A DNA stretch of 64,000 nt from Halichondria panicea (GCF_963675165.1 NC_087380.1:4083803-4147802); one strand, 5' to 3'. Counted from the first letter of the stretch, positions 12,987-25,208 are shown. The notes: a model not told the origin generated them from the sequence alone. Numbers and translations are program-made.

Positions 12987-13991
12987 TCATCTTGACACTG
13001 TTCCACTCCAGGTCCCATCATTCTGACAAACTCTGAAACCCTCTCCAGTGACAGTGTAGCCATTTTCACAAGTATAGGTAGAAACGCTATCAACAGGTCT
13101 GCTGCCAGCAGGTCCATCAGTGTAGGTAATGCCTCCATTAAATATCGGTGGTAAATCAGAACAAGTTCCTGAAATAGTGAACATCACATTCAACACATAA
13201 ACTGCACAAATTCAGATCTACTTACCTTGACAAATTGGAGCTAACCCACTCCACATTCCATCACTCCTGGTGCTGCCTCCATTGAGAGTGTAGCCAGTGT
13301 CACAGGTGTAGGTGACCACAGTGTTCTCACCCAGCGTCATGTTAGAGTAGGAGACCACTCCATTGGTGGGGGGAGTGAGGGACAGACACGTCAGTGACAC
13401 CACTGTGTACAGATGATATTGGATAAGGTAATCATTGTGCAATCCACTCACCCAGATTAGCACAGAGGGTCATATCTCCTCCAGTAGTTGGTACAGTACA
13501 ACAGTAGGACCCGGTTGGAGTGAGGGGGTTGTTGGGAGATACTCTACGGTTTAGCACGATGACCTGGGTGGCATTCCTCACAATGTAGAACTGCTGTCCA
13601 GCACTCAATGCTGCAACATTGCCCACTACCTCACTCCCATCAGGATGCGTCCACTGTCCCAGTATTCCATTACCAAAGTTGTCGCCACCACTTTTACAGC
13701 AGGTAGTGAGGTCACTGTGACAAGTGAGAGATGGAAGACCACCCTGGGCCCCCTCTCCAATGGTAGTGATGAGGATCTCAGTATTGTTAGTGGTGATGCT
13801 AGGACCAGATCCCAGAGTCAGGTAGACTTGTTTAGTGATACAAGATAATAAATGTATATTGACTACAACCAAGTTCAAAGCTCATACCTAGATCTACTAG
13901 CAATCATTATCACAGGATTACCTTGCTGTCCCCAGCAGGTAGACACAACACACAGCAAAAGCAGCAGAAACTGAACACCTTGAGTCTTCAT
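12987..13991 (-). CDS. Secreted Ig-like + two sushi (CCP) domain protein
   Basis: Minus-strand exons are 13922-13991, 13452-13798, 13226-13402 and 12987-13168, about 258 codons. Exon 1 begins MKTQGVQFLLLFAVCCVYLL, a clear signal peptide. Exon 2 is Ig-like (SLTCHSD ... GQWTHPDG ... GSYCCTVP). Exons 3 and 4 are CCP modules with YTCDTGYTLNGG and YTCENGYTVTG. Boundaries between the modules are phase 1, typical of shuffled extracellular domains. The last CCP reaches GTWSGTVSR and meets TGA exactly where the closing cysteine is expected; a truncated further CCP follows (12832-12941). So the gene may have lost its 3' half. A role in recognition or adhesion is an inference from the domain types only. 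Confidence 0.75.
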
Positions 13992-14388
13992 TGCATGCAT
14001 CTCTCCACTACTCTAGACACAGTTGTCTGTTTGGAAGTTGTTTCATTAATGATCTTTACCCACCAACAGATTCCCTAAGTATGCTGTCATTACCACAGCA
14101 TCAAGATCATGTGAGAGATGAGGTCGAGAACACACAGAAATGAAGTCAGCTGTAATTAGTGGTCATGGTATGGTAATGATTAATTTAATTTGTGGTATCA
14201 TTTCTCATGCATGCAATATGTTCAACTTGACTTGTGTTGATGAATTTATCAACATCACTTTTACACCGTTTTGCATGTAGCAGAAAATAAATAATGTGCT
14301 CAAAAACAATTAAAAAGGTTAAAACGTCTCTAACTATTAAACTAACTAAAAGTGCACACAGCAGCATAATTATGCTATAATTCCACTA

Positions 14389-16693
14389 CTAACCGAGTAC
14401 AAGCATGGCTACACTGATAATAGCCACCAGATAGCTGGCTACCATTCCTTGTGCAGCATTGGACGGATCAAAGGCAAGCTTCTCATAAAACAGCGACTGG
14501 GAGATCCTAAAATCACCGCACTTGTTGATATCATCAGGGGGTGGATTGTGACGGCTCTCCACTTCATTGATCATCACAGACATGCCCTCGAGGAGATCGG
14601 GGACAATATGGCAATGTAGGAACCAAAGACCGGGATTATCGGAACGGAACTGAAGCACAACGTAACCTCCACCGGGAACAATCACAGTATCCTTACGAAG
14701 TGTTTTATTGGATATCTCGAAAGATGGTTTCATGCCCACAGCCCAGGATGGGTTGCTGCACAACCTCATCACACACGATGTCTTCTCTAGGGCCTTCTAG
14801 AAACCCAGTATTATTATTGTAAGGTCCGTATCCAACATCAACCACGTGGAATTGATGGCCATGCAAATGGAAGGGATGACTGGAAGCTTCACCTTCACGC
14901 ACGTCTTCACCAATAGCACTGAGAACAATACGTATTGTCTTGTTGAATGAAGTGATTTCCCTCATGTGTGTACAGCTGCATGGTTGCTCATTAGGGCATG
15001 GTGTCTGGAGGTTACAGAATTGTCCTGGTAAGAGGTCATCCTTCTGTGTTAGTGGAGGGGCCGGAGGTAGCCTCATGTTACGGCCATTTAGAGAGTCATG
15101 ATCGGAGCCAATATTGAAGAAGATCTCGCAATCTTGACAATCAGGGTCTAGTTCGGCCTCAGGCATTTGCTCGCTCGGTGTTGCTTCCAATCTCTTCAGT
15201 TGGTGGGCATTGATGCAGCTAGTGTTGTACGAGGAATGGAAGCTCAGGAATGGTCAATTTACAGCCACACATCCACTGATATCGGCACACGTTGAAGTGT
15301 TGAACGGAATAGAGTTTTGTATGATCATCTCGTAGTCAGTAGATCGAGGTAATTGCTCCGGGCTCTGTCTGTAATGGAGTATGCCCTTGGCTAGATTACC
15401 AGCTGGAGTGTAGGGTGGACCAGGGGAGTCCAGATCAACCTCCAGTGTCTCTGCACGTATCCAGTAATCACTGACATCATCTCGTGGTTTCTGTCCTTTC
15501 ACAATAAAGTCGTATCTTTCTCCGGTGTGTATAATGAGGAACTGTGTCTCCACTGGCTCTATGAGGCTACCATCCGTACTAATCACAGTCAAATTATGCT
15601 CATCAATGGAAAACTTGAGAGCATACAAACTCTGAGCTCCCACTAGTCGAAAACGATACAATCCACCGTCGTTGCGAATATTGAATATCTCCAATCGTGT
15701 TTTGTTGTACGGTACATCATTGTGTCGTCCTTTACCGTTGATAAGTCCGGACCAAAATGGTATATCGCTGACCTCCAAACCGTCTGGCCCAGAGGAAGCC
15801 TCGTAGGCTGTGTAGGGGGTCCCTGTTTGCTCGCTGGGGGGTAGGGGGATGTCCCCGAATGGCTTGTCAGGGAAGAACTCTAGTCCTCCTGTGAATAGGT
15901 CGAGTGTAGTTCCCTCCGCCCACGCGTGCAGTTGGATAGTCTGAGTGCTAGGGTCGTCAATAACAGGGGCACCCAAAGCTCCCTCAAGCAATAGACGCCT
16001 TTCTACGGACTCTCGAATAATTAGACCACCAAACAAACCGTCGGCTTGTTGCTCCACTCTGTGGGAATGGTACCAGAACATTCCAGTCGGCGCGGCTTCA
16101 AAGTAATATCGAAATGTTTCATAGGGGCATTGAGTAACCAAGACAACGCCGTCCATCCACGGGGTGTTCCTCATATCCATACCATGCCAATGGATTCAAG
16201 TGCTCTCTGTGATCAGTCTATTGTTAACACTGACAATCACCTTCTGTCCCTCGTACACTATAATAGTAGGGCCTGAGGCTATCCCATTGATGGCAATGAA
16301 TGGTCGATAAGTACGACCATCAGCTGTGAATGGAACAGTGCATTTAACAGAGCCAAAATCTTTGTTCAATGTTACACAAACGTGGTCAGGATCAGTGTTT
16401 AATGGTTTCAAATGTCCAGAGGCGTTGAAATAATACGAATTCCCCTCTTCTTCACGGAACTTGAATGCTTCTCTCTGCTCTATTGGGTTGGAGTAGACTG
16501 GGTTGCCCTCCTCCACTGTGTAGCTGGTGAAGGTTTGCAGCTCTTCTATAACTAGCGTGAAGTCACATTCATCCGCCTCTTCTCGACACTCACACACACG
16601 ACGTTGGACATCGCATTGGACATAGTCACGGTCAATGGTTTGGGCGTACGTTGTTGTCAAGGTAACAGCGGCCAGTAGTGTATCATCTCCCAT
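14389..16693 (-). pseudogene. Laccase-like multicopper oxidase, intronless, with stops and a frameshift
   Basis: One 2.3-kb frame (about 768 codons, normal laccase size) carries cupredoxin copper motifs: IHWHGM (near residue 168), MFWYHSHR, HPFHLHGHQFH, and a C-terminal [14 protein letters not shown] possible signal peptide is at the start and a hydrophobic tail ([15 protein letters not shown]) at the end. Such enzymes oxidise phenols or metals outside cells. Three breaks are visible. An in-frame TGA at 16196-16198 sits directly before IHWHGM. An in-frame TGA at 15254-15256 lies where related proteins have Cys in NCPF (here VAVN-stop-PFLSFH). An extra base near 14770 shifts frame between REDIVCD and LCSNPSW. 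The last motif also has Asp where HCHxxxH normally supplies a type-1 copper His. Lack of introns in an intron-rich region suggests a retrocopy, but I see no poly(A) tail. Confidence 0.82.
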
Positions 16694-16697
16694 ACAG

Positions 16698-19600
16698 TTA
16701 ACTGCCCTGACTTACCCTCACTGACCAATGGGATGATTATGTACAGTGTTGAATCCACTAACAGCAGACCATTCGGATCTAGTGCTGTACACTCCTGCAA
16801 CCCTGGCTACACTCTCACTGGAGGTACTCTCATTGCAGGTACCACCAGGTTCTGTGAGACAGGAGGAATCTGGGGTGGGTCAGCTCCAACTTGTGTAGGT
16901 TAGCTCTGTAACTCTTGTATAGTTTGTGTTCGTGAGTATACACATGTAAACCCAAGGATAATTTCTGGTTGTGAAGTAAACGTAATTATGTTGAGGATCT
17001 CACACCCCACACAGTGAACACAGGACCCACTGATCCCCCAACCACAAATTCTCCACCCACCACCTGCCCTGACTTGCTCCCAGTACTGAATAACGGGATT
17101 ATCATGTACAGTGCTGGATCCCCTGACAGCAGACCTTTCGGCTCTACTGCTATGCACTCCTGCAACACTGGCTACACTCTCAATGGAGGTACTGCTACCA
17201 GGACCTGTGTGACTGAAAGGAGATGGAGTGGGTCAGCTCCAACTTGTCAGCGTAAGTGAAACTATCTCATAACTGACATAACCTTTTCGTTCAAAACTTG
17301 ACATATGTTTTTGTTGTCAATAAAAAAAATTATATACCCTAATTAGGGTTTCCATAGCGCCATCCTATAACACCCACACACAAATACCGTATAGCGCGAA
17401 ATTTTCGAGGGGCTTAATTTTCGCGGATTTCGTGGGTTGGAATTCTACACGAAAATTAAGTCCACGAAAAGTGTTCGTTAATAAGAATTACCTGCTATCA
17501 TGCAAATATTTAAAGGCGTGGCTTCCGGTAAGCAGTCATTCCGCGAACATTGTGCAACGAAATGGCTTTTAGAGGCCAATCCACGAAATGTAAGTGCCTC
17601 GAAAATTTCGCGCTATACGGTAATTGTTTTTCATCTTTTCGCTATCTAGTCCCACGTAGATGGTCCAATACCAACCAAATTTGGTACACAAGACAACTAT
17701 GTACAGTACTAAATCCAAATGAATTCCTTTTTTAGATACATACCCTTTCCCGGCTTTGGACGACATATGTCGTCCTTGCTACCGATATTTTTCAAAATTT
17801 CGTTGTGCGGGCTGTGTTGAGCTATGCGCACGCTGTAGGTACCAGCACATGCGCATTGAGCTGCTCTTTCACATGGTATTTTTAATATCTTGCCTCGAGG
17901 TACCCTTTGTGCAGTACTGCCGAAAGAAAAGTGACCGTTTGATGATGACTTTAAGATCTTTGTAGTACAACCTCATTGAGGTTTTAGAGCTGCTAGACAG
18001 TGAGAATGTCGATGTTTATGGCCTTGGACAGTGACTGGGATCATAGCTAGCTAAGAAGCTATCTCAAGCTAGAGAATAAAGAGCCTGAGGAGCCTGAAGG
18101 TGTCGGACCAAGTTTATGGATCTGGTAAGTCTACAGTAGCATCTGTTAAAAAGTTTTGGCAGATCCTGATCGAACCATGTCACCGTGAGAACATTGAGAA
18201 CACTTACTTAGTGTCTATAGTCACTTTGTGCTTTCATACAATATTGTTTGTGTACATAATTGTGAATGTTTGTAAACAATCGCTAATTAGTTGGGGGTGG
18301 TCAGTTGCTAGGTAACGATGATGATGTCATGGTACCCCCGGTGTCTGGGCTACCTGTAGGAAATAGTTACGAGTCATTTCAATGTATGGTTCATGAGATG
18401 GATTTTTAAAGCAAAATGTGTATTTATTCTGTATTTTCTTGTTTTAATGAAAGGGTTAAAGGTTGATAATCACATTTTTTTGTCATTTCAGTCGATTTGC
18501 AAAAAATCTATCTTTATGAAAACTACGCAAACTACGCAAGCAATTGAAATCAAACCTGGCCTAAACTAACTGTGATAATAAATATGTTAAAATAAAATGA
18601 ATCCCTTTTTGAGAAAGAGCGATTGCATTTAAAAATAAGGCTACTCAAAAGTCAGTCATTCTCACCCACACGCCTATGAGATTTATATTCTTTCCCAAAC
18701 TTTTTGACTTCACTCTCCATCTCTCTTCCTGGTAAGCTGCCTTTTAAATAAGAAAACATGTAGTTTCTGGACCTCTGAATATAGTTTTTGATAGTTTCCT
18801 TTGGAATTAAATCGAGAGCTTTCGGAAAAGTTGAGCGGAGCGAATCAAACCTGTAATCACAATAAGCTCTTGTGTATCGCTTGGCGTGTCCCCATACACG
18901 CTCAATACCGTTGAGCTCGCAGTGGAACTTTGGAACAAACAACACAGTGTGCCCTTTGGCCTCCAGCTTTTGGTGCAAGGCACTTTTCTCATTTTTGAAA
19001 TCATCGTGACAGCTGAGGATAATTTTCATATCCTCCAATTTTAGGGTAGCTGTGTTTATGCCCCTTTCCTCCAGTATCATCGCTGCCCCTTTAGGTGTGC
19101 CATCGTCCATAACCATCTTTTGTGGTCTACCAGCCCAAGTGGTGTCTCTCATAGCTGGTTGTTTACCGCCTGGCTTCCTGCTCAATCGTGAAACCACCAA
19201 TGCATCATGAGCGTATGCTGTGTGCCCACACGAGTGGTCAGTGGTCAAATACCCAAACATGCTTGTAGACACGAGGTGGGTACTTGGCTTCGGCTATCTT
19301 GAAGGCTTTATCAATCTGAACCATAAATAAATCATTGTTCCAATAGCTCTCTTTGGCTTTACCATATTCAAAAAAAACACTCTCGCAGACTTTTCAATGG
19401 TGGGTTCAACTTCAAACCAGTTTTGAAACATAGAGTCCGACAACGCACAGTAGCCATCCCTCTCCTCGTTAAAATCAGACACCATCAACCCTGACCCTCT
19501 TGCCTTTGGTTTGATGACCTGCATAGTGTCATCCTTCCACATAGACACCTGGTCATCATTAGCATTAAACGTGTTCATCATGAAACCAAAAAATGGTGTT

Positions 19601-22600
19601 TTCCCAGTTCTGGTCAAGAGTCACGTCTTTTAGCAGGTCAGCTGCCTCTTGGTTCGGAGCATTGGAGGCATGAAGAAATCCAAGGGCACTCATTTGTTTC
19701 AGAAATTTTTGTAGATATTTAACTACGTCTGCTCGCTCATGCCCATCGTAATAAATGCCTTTAGTTATCCTCCTCACTTTGAAGCCCATATCGTGCAACC
19801 AATTTCTTGCTACTTCTACACTCTTTGTGGGGCTCCTGCCTCAAGAGTTGAGTTTGGTAAAAGCTCATCATTGACCCATGAGCAAAATGATCTTGCTGTT
19901 AAGTTAGGAGCTCCTTTTGGAAATGCATTCTCTCGAGTACAGAGTGGCCTCCTCTGTTAGTTGCTCGTTTTTGGCAATTGCGTTTGTATGATTGTATTTC
20001 CCCCTAATAAACTTTGGCAACTCTTCTTCATTCTTCAGAAATTCAACTCTCCATTTCTGGATTGTCTTGGCGTTCCTTTTTAGATGGGAAGCAATAATCT
20101 TGGAAGCTGGCCCAGTAAGAAGCTAAAAGTCCTGATTTAAGATGTGGAAGAGAAGGAGACTGAGCGAATAAAGATCTTCTCTGGGTAGAGAGCTAACCCA
20201 ATCGGCAACAAACTCTCCAGTAGAGCATCAGGATCATTTTTCAGTGCCTCATCGGGATCAAAATCTGAGTCAGAGTCTGAGGTAGCACTGGAAGTTGATG
20301 GCTGGCCCATGAGAGATTGATCGGAGAGATGAGATGAAGAAGTATCAGTGTTGATAGCGATACTTGATACAGCAGCCTGCTGAGCAGGCCTTTGCCAGTG
20401 TTTCACTCTTGAAGTTTTGAGATGAGCTCTTTGTTTCTTCAGTTTTTAGGCATATTGAGCAGCAGAAAGCAAAGGAGCAACAGATATGTACAGATGAATG
20501 CATGCAACAGCACCTTTGCAAAACTCACTTATTAATTATGCGTGGGCGGAAACAAGGATGTAATGATATTTTAGGCCAATCAGTTTGCATGTTTAGCTCA
20601 GCTGACCCTAGCAATAGTACATGCTCAGAATTGCTTGCAAATTGTCTCTAATTTTAGGCAACAGAGTAATATTTCTTTGTTGCTCTATCTCAAAGCAGAG
20701 GAGGGAGGACACGATTAACCTTAGCTCTAATTAGCTAATTATCGCGACCACATTCTTTAAACGATTCATCTTTTCTTTCTTTATAACCTCTACATATTGG
20801 ACACAAGAGCTAGAGCCTTTTCTCCTACTGGAGGTACCCCTATGGCCAAGTTATCAGGACCTGAAGGTAATAGGACCTATAAGAAGCACTTCAAGTACTC
20901 CTATCTCTAAGATCCCTGTGAGAAGCATCCCAGGCACTCTGATCTTGTCTCTGTGAGAAGCACTCTTGATCCTGGAGACAGGATCCCTATGAGGAGCACC
21001 CCAAGCACTCTTGTCTCCAAGATCCCTGTGAGAAGCACCCCAGGCACTCCTGTCTCTGTGATAAAGCTGCAACATGGAATTATTTAGTTCAGAGTGTCTC
21101 CAACATGAAGAACATCAATGACACTAACAGTCTCAGCTTCTAGCACCCCTTTATGTGTATGGTTTGCTCTGTGTCTGCAAGAATTGCCTGTCACTCATAC
21201 TACAGTACTGTTCTGTATGTCCCAATATGTAGAGGTTATAAAGAAAGAAAAGATGAATTGTTCAAAGAATGTAATTAAAACAGGGGCGTAGCTTAATGGT
21301 TTCCTAGTTGCCCAGAAACCCCCTTGCTTGCTGAAAAATGGGTGGGGCTGATCATGTGCTGAAGACGACGAGTAGACCACGAGTAGATTAATATCTAGTC
21401 TGTATTTATTGTGCCTATTAGTTACCTTTTGCAATCCAAAATAAGAGACCAAGATCAGCCCAGTTCCTCTACTACTGCTCAGAGTCAGACTCCAGACTGT
21501 ATTTTACAGTGTATACTGCTAATGGCTGGAGACTAGCAAGAGTATGGATTGATATCTAGCCTGGATTTATTTCAATGCCTATTATTAATACTAGTTTAGC
21601 TTCTGCAATCCAAGATAAGAGACCTGATTGTCAGCCCAGTTCCTCTACTGCATGCTCAGACTCCAGACTGCACATGTATATGCAGTCTCACCACAATCTG
21701 ATTGTCAGCCACAAACCACAGAGCTCATGCCCACTATCAATACATCCGGTGCCGTATATGACACCTGACCCTCAATGCCAATGGTACTGATCCTGGTAGT
21801 ACATTTGTACTTACAACTATAAAATTTAGGAGATGAGGCCGAGGAGAACTGAAGCTATGGTGTAACCGGCATAATTAAGGGGCGTGGGACCGGAAGTGGG
21901 CGTGGCCTCAATTTTTCGGCGCTATTCCTTCAGAAACCCCTTTAGTAAATGTCTAACTACGCCCCTGTAAAAGGTCGCGATAATTAGCTAATTAGAGCTA
22001 AGGTTAATCGTGTCCTCCCTCCTCTGATCTCAAAGGATATGTAAGGTAAAAAAAAAACCACCTTGTTGCACTGTATAGAGTGATCATAGTATTACACCAC
22101 AGCTAACAACTTAACCACAATAACTATGCATACATGCATGGTCAGCAATATTAGTATGGTATTTCTTATAGCACTCAGATGCCTAGTGGGAACCTATCAA
22201 GAAGAGTTGTCCACTGGAGAGAGTGCTTGTGTGCCTTGTCCTGGAAACAGTGTCAGCATTGTTGAAGATAGTGTGGAGTGTACCTGTTTTCGTGGCTACT
22301 ACAGGACAGCATTGGAGGGACCAAATATTCCATGTTCAAGTAAGATTCTGTATAATAACTGTTGTTTGGAAGTACATACATGCAAGTGGTGTTCAACACA
22401 CTGTATTACGATTTATGAAATATTTACCAACATGACAATCTTGTTCATTGATGCCGTATAGTTCCTCCGAACAACTGTAAGAGTTTGCAAGTAGTTGCTG
22501 GGAGGACTCGAGGTAACACAATCACTGTGCGTTGGGAGAGGCCAGAGATTACTGGGAGAGACGACTTGTACTACAACATATTCTACTCTGAGGACAACCA

Positions 22601-23512
22601 GACCTTCACTCAACACAACAGTAGGCCGTATGTCAAACAAGACTCCCTGGTGGACTATTCAGTGTCTGGTCTGCAGCCACTCACCAGCTACACCATCCGA
22701 GTGATCCCTGAGAATGGAGTGAGCAATCAGGAGGAGGGAGGGCAGAGCAGGAGCTGTGAGGTCTTTGCCATGACTGGAGATATAAGTGAGTGGACACTTG
22801 GACTGATTGTTACCATTCTTGCATTTTATTGATCTCGAGGAACAAAATTGTAGAGCTATTCCCTTTGCAATTGAATTGCCCATAAATAAAATTAAGAGGG
22901 TTTTCTATGAATTGAATTTTACCACGTTTCTAGCTGTGCGTGCGCTCTCTGTGTGGCCATAGTGCAGAGCACCATTTATGACGTTGCATGCATTCAGTAA
23001 AGCGTCAATAGTATAAATAGTTAAAAATTGGAGACTTCTTTTCAGTTGGCTGAAATTCTTTAATTAAGTTTACCTCCCTGCCTCAGGGTCTAATGCCCCC
23101 TCCCTGGTGATCGGTTTCTGCACTGTTGTGGTTTGGACCACGCCCATAAGATCGTATGGGAGGATCACTGGCTATGACGTCAGGTTCATTCCTCAAGGGT
23201 CTGGTTCAGATCTGATGGTGTCTAAAGGAAGAAGAGAACTTTTCCACGCAGTTGGAGATACTGGGTTAGTCACCACTGACAACGTCATGGTACAGGTATA
23301 TATAAGACTCTAAATCAGTCTGTAGATTTATAAGTGATGCAATACTAATGTTCAGGTGAGAGCAAAAACGTCAGCTGCAGAGGGGAGGTGGAGTGAGCTG
23401 GTGCCACTGGGTGAGTTTATATTGCGGAAATTTAATGTCACACAATCACATAATTATGTATGACATTGCCACAGGTTGCAGGAATGCTGATGGTTTCACT
23501 GGCCCTCTATGA
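16698..23512 (+). CDS. Modular extracellular protein: 2 sushi, Cys-rich GCC2/GCC3-like, 2 FN3 (receptor-like)
   Basis: Exons are 16698-16898 (CCP), 17015-17251 (Pro/Thr linker plus CCP), 22172-22339 (Cys-rich, CVPCPGNSVS ... CTCFRGYYR), 22462-22785 (FN3, ITVRWERPE ... YTIRVIPENG), 23087-23295 and 23356-23410 (second FN3, VVVWTTP ... WSELVPL), and 23475-23512 (short end with stop). Nearly all junctions are phase 1 and join in frame across a 4.9-kb intron full of transposons. Sushi, ephrin-receptor-like Cys-rich and FN3 modules in this order are common in sponge receptor tyrosine kinases. Here no membrane segment or kinase follows; the last exon reads GCRNADGFTGPL and stops. No signal-peptide exon was found, because the antisense laccase lies immediately 5'. 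It may be a secreted form or a receptor fragment. Confidence 0.7.
17387..17620. mobile_element. MITE with CCGTATAGCGCG termini, TA target duplication
   Basis: The 234-bp element begins CCGTATAGCGCGAAATTTTC and ends with the reverse complement GAAAATTTCGCGCTATACGG. It is flanked on both sides by TA. The TA duplication and terminal form suggest a Tc1/mariner-type non-autonomous element. It lies in the big intron of the receptor-like gene. Confidence 0.9.
17630..18640. other. No gene seen
   Basis: Intronic sequence between a MITE and a transposase relic. Short open frames exist on the plus strand, but none resembles a known domain. Confidence 0.5.
18652..20406 (-). pseudogene. DDE transposase relic (FHCELNxIE type)
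   Basis: Minus-strand reading gives, in order: an acidic/Ser-rich N-terminus (20137-20406); a helix-turn-helix-like stretch ASKIIASHLKRNAKTIQKW; PNLTARSF; RNWLHDMGF; GIYYDGHERADVVKY; a first catalytic Asp around FHDE with NANDDQ; GSGLMVSDF; HTAYAHDALVVSRL and GGKQPAMRDT; and VPKFHCELNGIERVWGHAKR at the end, with KSHRRVG. I remember this set of motifs from a DDE transposase family frequent in fungi and invertebrates. The reading needs frame changes near 19600, near 19280 and upstream of 19800, so the gene is broken. Its termini were not identified. Confidence 0.75.
20870..21065. repeat. Degenerate minisatellite between the fold-back arms
   Basis: The phrase GATCCCTGTGAGAAGCACCC, followed by AGGCACTC and CTGTCTC, recurs about five times with variation at spacings of roughly 30-35 bp. 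Confidence 0.8.
21281..21967. mobile_element. hAT-like non-autonomous element nested in the fold-back
   Basis: The ends are CAGGGGCGTAG and CTACGCCCCTG, a typical hAT-style terminus. TAAAA flanks both sides. Inside, a segment containing CAGCCCAGTTCCTCTACT and CTCCAGACTG is duplicated about 190 bp apart. No transposase is present. Confidence 0.75.
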
Positions 23513-24365
23513 ATGAATCAGACTTCCGATTAATAACAATCTAAGTAAATTTCTCAATTTATACTTTACTTCTTGTGAAGAGCTGGTATTCCTCATGTTA
23601 TAAATGACAGATACATTTACAGCTCAATTTACAAGTATATACTAGACTAAGTACGTAATATTGGATTTGTACCCAGAACAAGGCTGGTTAGGAAAGAAGA
23701 ATTCTGTGTTCCCGAGGGCTACCAGCTTTCAGCCTGATGTACGTGCAGCTTGTGCACCCACTGACTGCATGCTGGCACATAATAATGTGGTGTGATATAT
23801 ATTAGTGTGAATTAAAAATGTCGGCACAGTCTAGTTACATGTCACTGTATAAAATCATAGATAGTAGAGGAAGGGGATTGGAAACACAGGCAATTAGCAC
23901 TATTTCACACCGACCGTCCTAGCCTCGATCCAATGCAGCCCCTCTCACTAGACAAGGGGTCGGACACTTTGGATTGTGCATGGTGTAGACTACAAGATCT
24001 AAGATTTAGCGGGATTTAGCAAGAAGATTTACAGATTTGCCCAGATTTACCTAGATTTTGGAGATTTAGCAAGATTTGCAGAGATTTACTCGAGATTTAG
24101 TGCTGTAAATCTAGCTAACTTGTAGTATAGTCTATATACAAGGTTTACATAGCAAGTATAATAGACAACATACAGTCAAGCATAATCACTATAACATTAT
24201 TTTCACAAAAAACAGATACATCTATAGCTATAATAATTATTATACATACTTCAGTGCACGATGCATCGTTTGCAATACCACAACTCGGGAATTTTAGTGT
24301 TCACTTCAAGGCATTTTCTGTGAAACCAACCCCCAAGTGGGCAACTTGTCCCATATCACAAGCTA
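23513..24365. other. No gene seen
   Basis: About 850 bp of AT-rich sequence after the receptor-like gene. It includes a run of diverged GATTTA(G/C) words (23995-24110) and no supported coding exon. Confidence 0.5.
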
Positions 24366-25083
24366 TCATTTTGGTTCCATCATCTGGACAGCGACAATAT
24401 AGCAATAGATATCAATGTTAATGATAATTTGCTTTGAAGCCCCTCTCTTCCTCCTCTCAGGTCCCACTGGAAATGGTTTAATCTTTTCATCTTCAATGCA
24501 GTGAAGAAAATGGTTTCTCATAGAAGGTTGTATGAATGTGACGCCACTTGGGTCCTTCCCAAATACCAGGTGTGTGGCATAGGCTATTGAAAACAACCCA
24601 CAATCTGATGCCCCCCCCCCACTGCTTTGGCAGTCTAATGAAATGTTTACTTGAATTTAGCAACTTTGCAAGTAGAATCTTGGTGGTCAAACAAATCTCT
24701 GTATGAGAGTACATGCAATGAGTCATATAGGAAGACGTCAGTGTCTTGCAGTTGTCCCACTCCTATCGTGGAGACTGTGGTCCAATGATTTCTATTAATG
24801 TGTACAACTTGGAGAGAATCTGGAGGTAGAGGAAAACAAAAGGTTTCAGAGATAGTGTGTACTCATTGCTACCAGAAAAATGTTGGTTAATAAATTTCTC
24901 AATTATGTCAATTGAATTCCCAGGCTTGTCACTGAGATCCATTGATGCAACCACCTCAACAACATCAAATCCAGCAGCAAGCATACACTTTACAACATAC
25001 GGTGGAAGTTTATCATGCATGAGAGCGAGAAAATCTTTGTCGCTGAGTGAAGCTGGGTCCGGGTGAACATCACATGTAGCCAT
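24366..25083 (-). pseudogene. Ulp1-like cysteine protease relic with conserved N-terminal module
   Basis: The minus strand starts MATCDVHPDPASLSDKDFLA and continues through PPYVVKCMLAAGFDV and DKPGNSIDIIEKFI. After a break it gives LLAKLLNSSKHFIRL, then around a run of ten G/C bases (near 24610) SDCGLFSIAYATHLVFG. That last stretch is the Cys box of C48 (Ulp1/SENP) proteases. The His/Asp part of the active site was not found and the frame changes at the homopolymer, so it looks broken. Ulp1-like proteases are common passengers of invertebrate DNA transposons, and the start lies 20 bp from a dispersed repeat. I think this is mobile-element-derived. Confidence 0.6.
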
Positions 25084-25102
25084 CTTTCCTATATAGATCA
25101 AA

Positions 25103-25208
25103 CTAAAAAAACATTTGCAATGTGAATGTTGCTAGGATTGCCAGGAAAAGAAAAGCGCGAAAAAGCGAAGAAACAAGAAATTCGGCGAGTGCATAACTCC
25201 AATCTGTT
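25103..25208 (-). repeat. Interspersed repeat, inverted partner of 25497-25608
   Basis: It reads CTAAAAAAACATTTGCAATG ... GCACTCCAATC-like words, the reverse complement of the copy 290 bp further on. The two form a long inverted pair. Confidence 0.85.

Larger units (their letters stand above)
20697..22030. repeat. Fold-back element with 110-bp arms, right arm split by a nested insertion
   Basis: The left arm, 20697-20805, begins CAGAGGAGGGAGGACACGAT and passes through TTAGCTAATTATCGCGACC to ACCTCTACATATTGG. Its reverse complement is found in two parts: 21218-21276 (CCAATATGTAGAGGTTATAA) and 21970-22030 (GGTCGCGATAATTAGCTAAT). The gap in the right arm is filled by the hAT-like insertion at 21281-21967. 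Confidence 0.85.

Noticed and set aside
14389..16693. Selenoprotein reading of the two TGA codons in the laccase-like gene
   Set aside because: One TGA replaces a conserved Cys, which is suggestive. The other does not, a separate frameshift is present, and I could not identify a SECIS element. Pseudogene is simpler.
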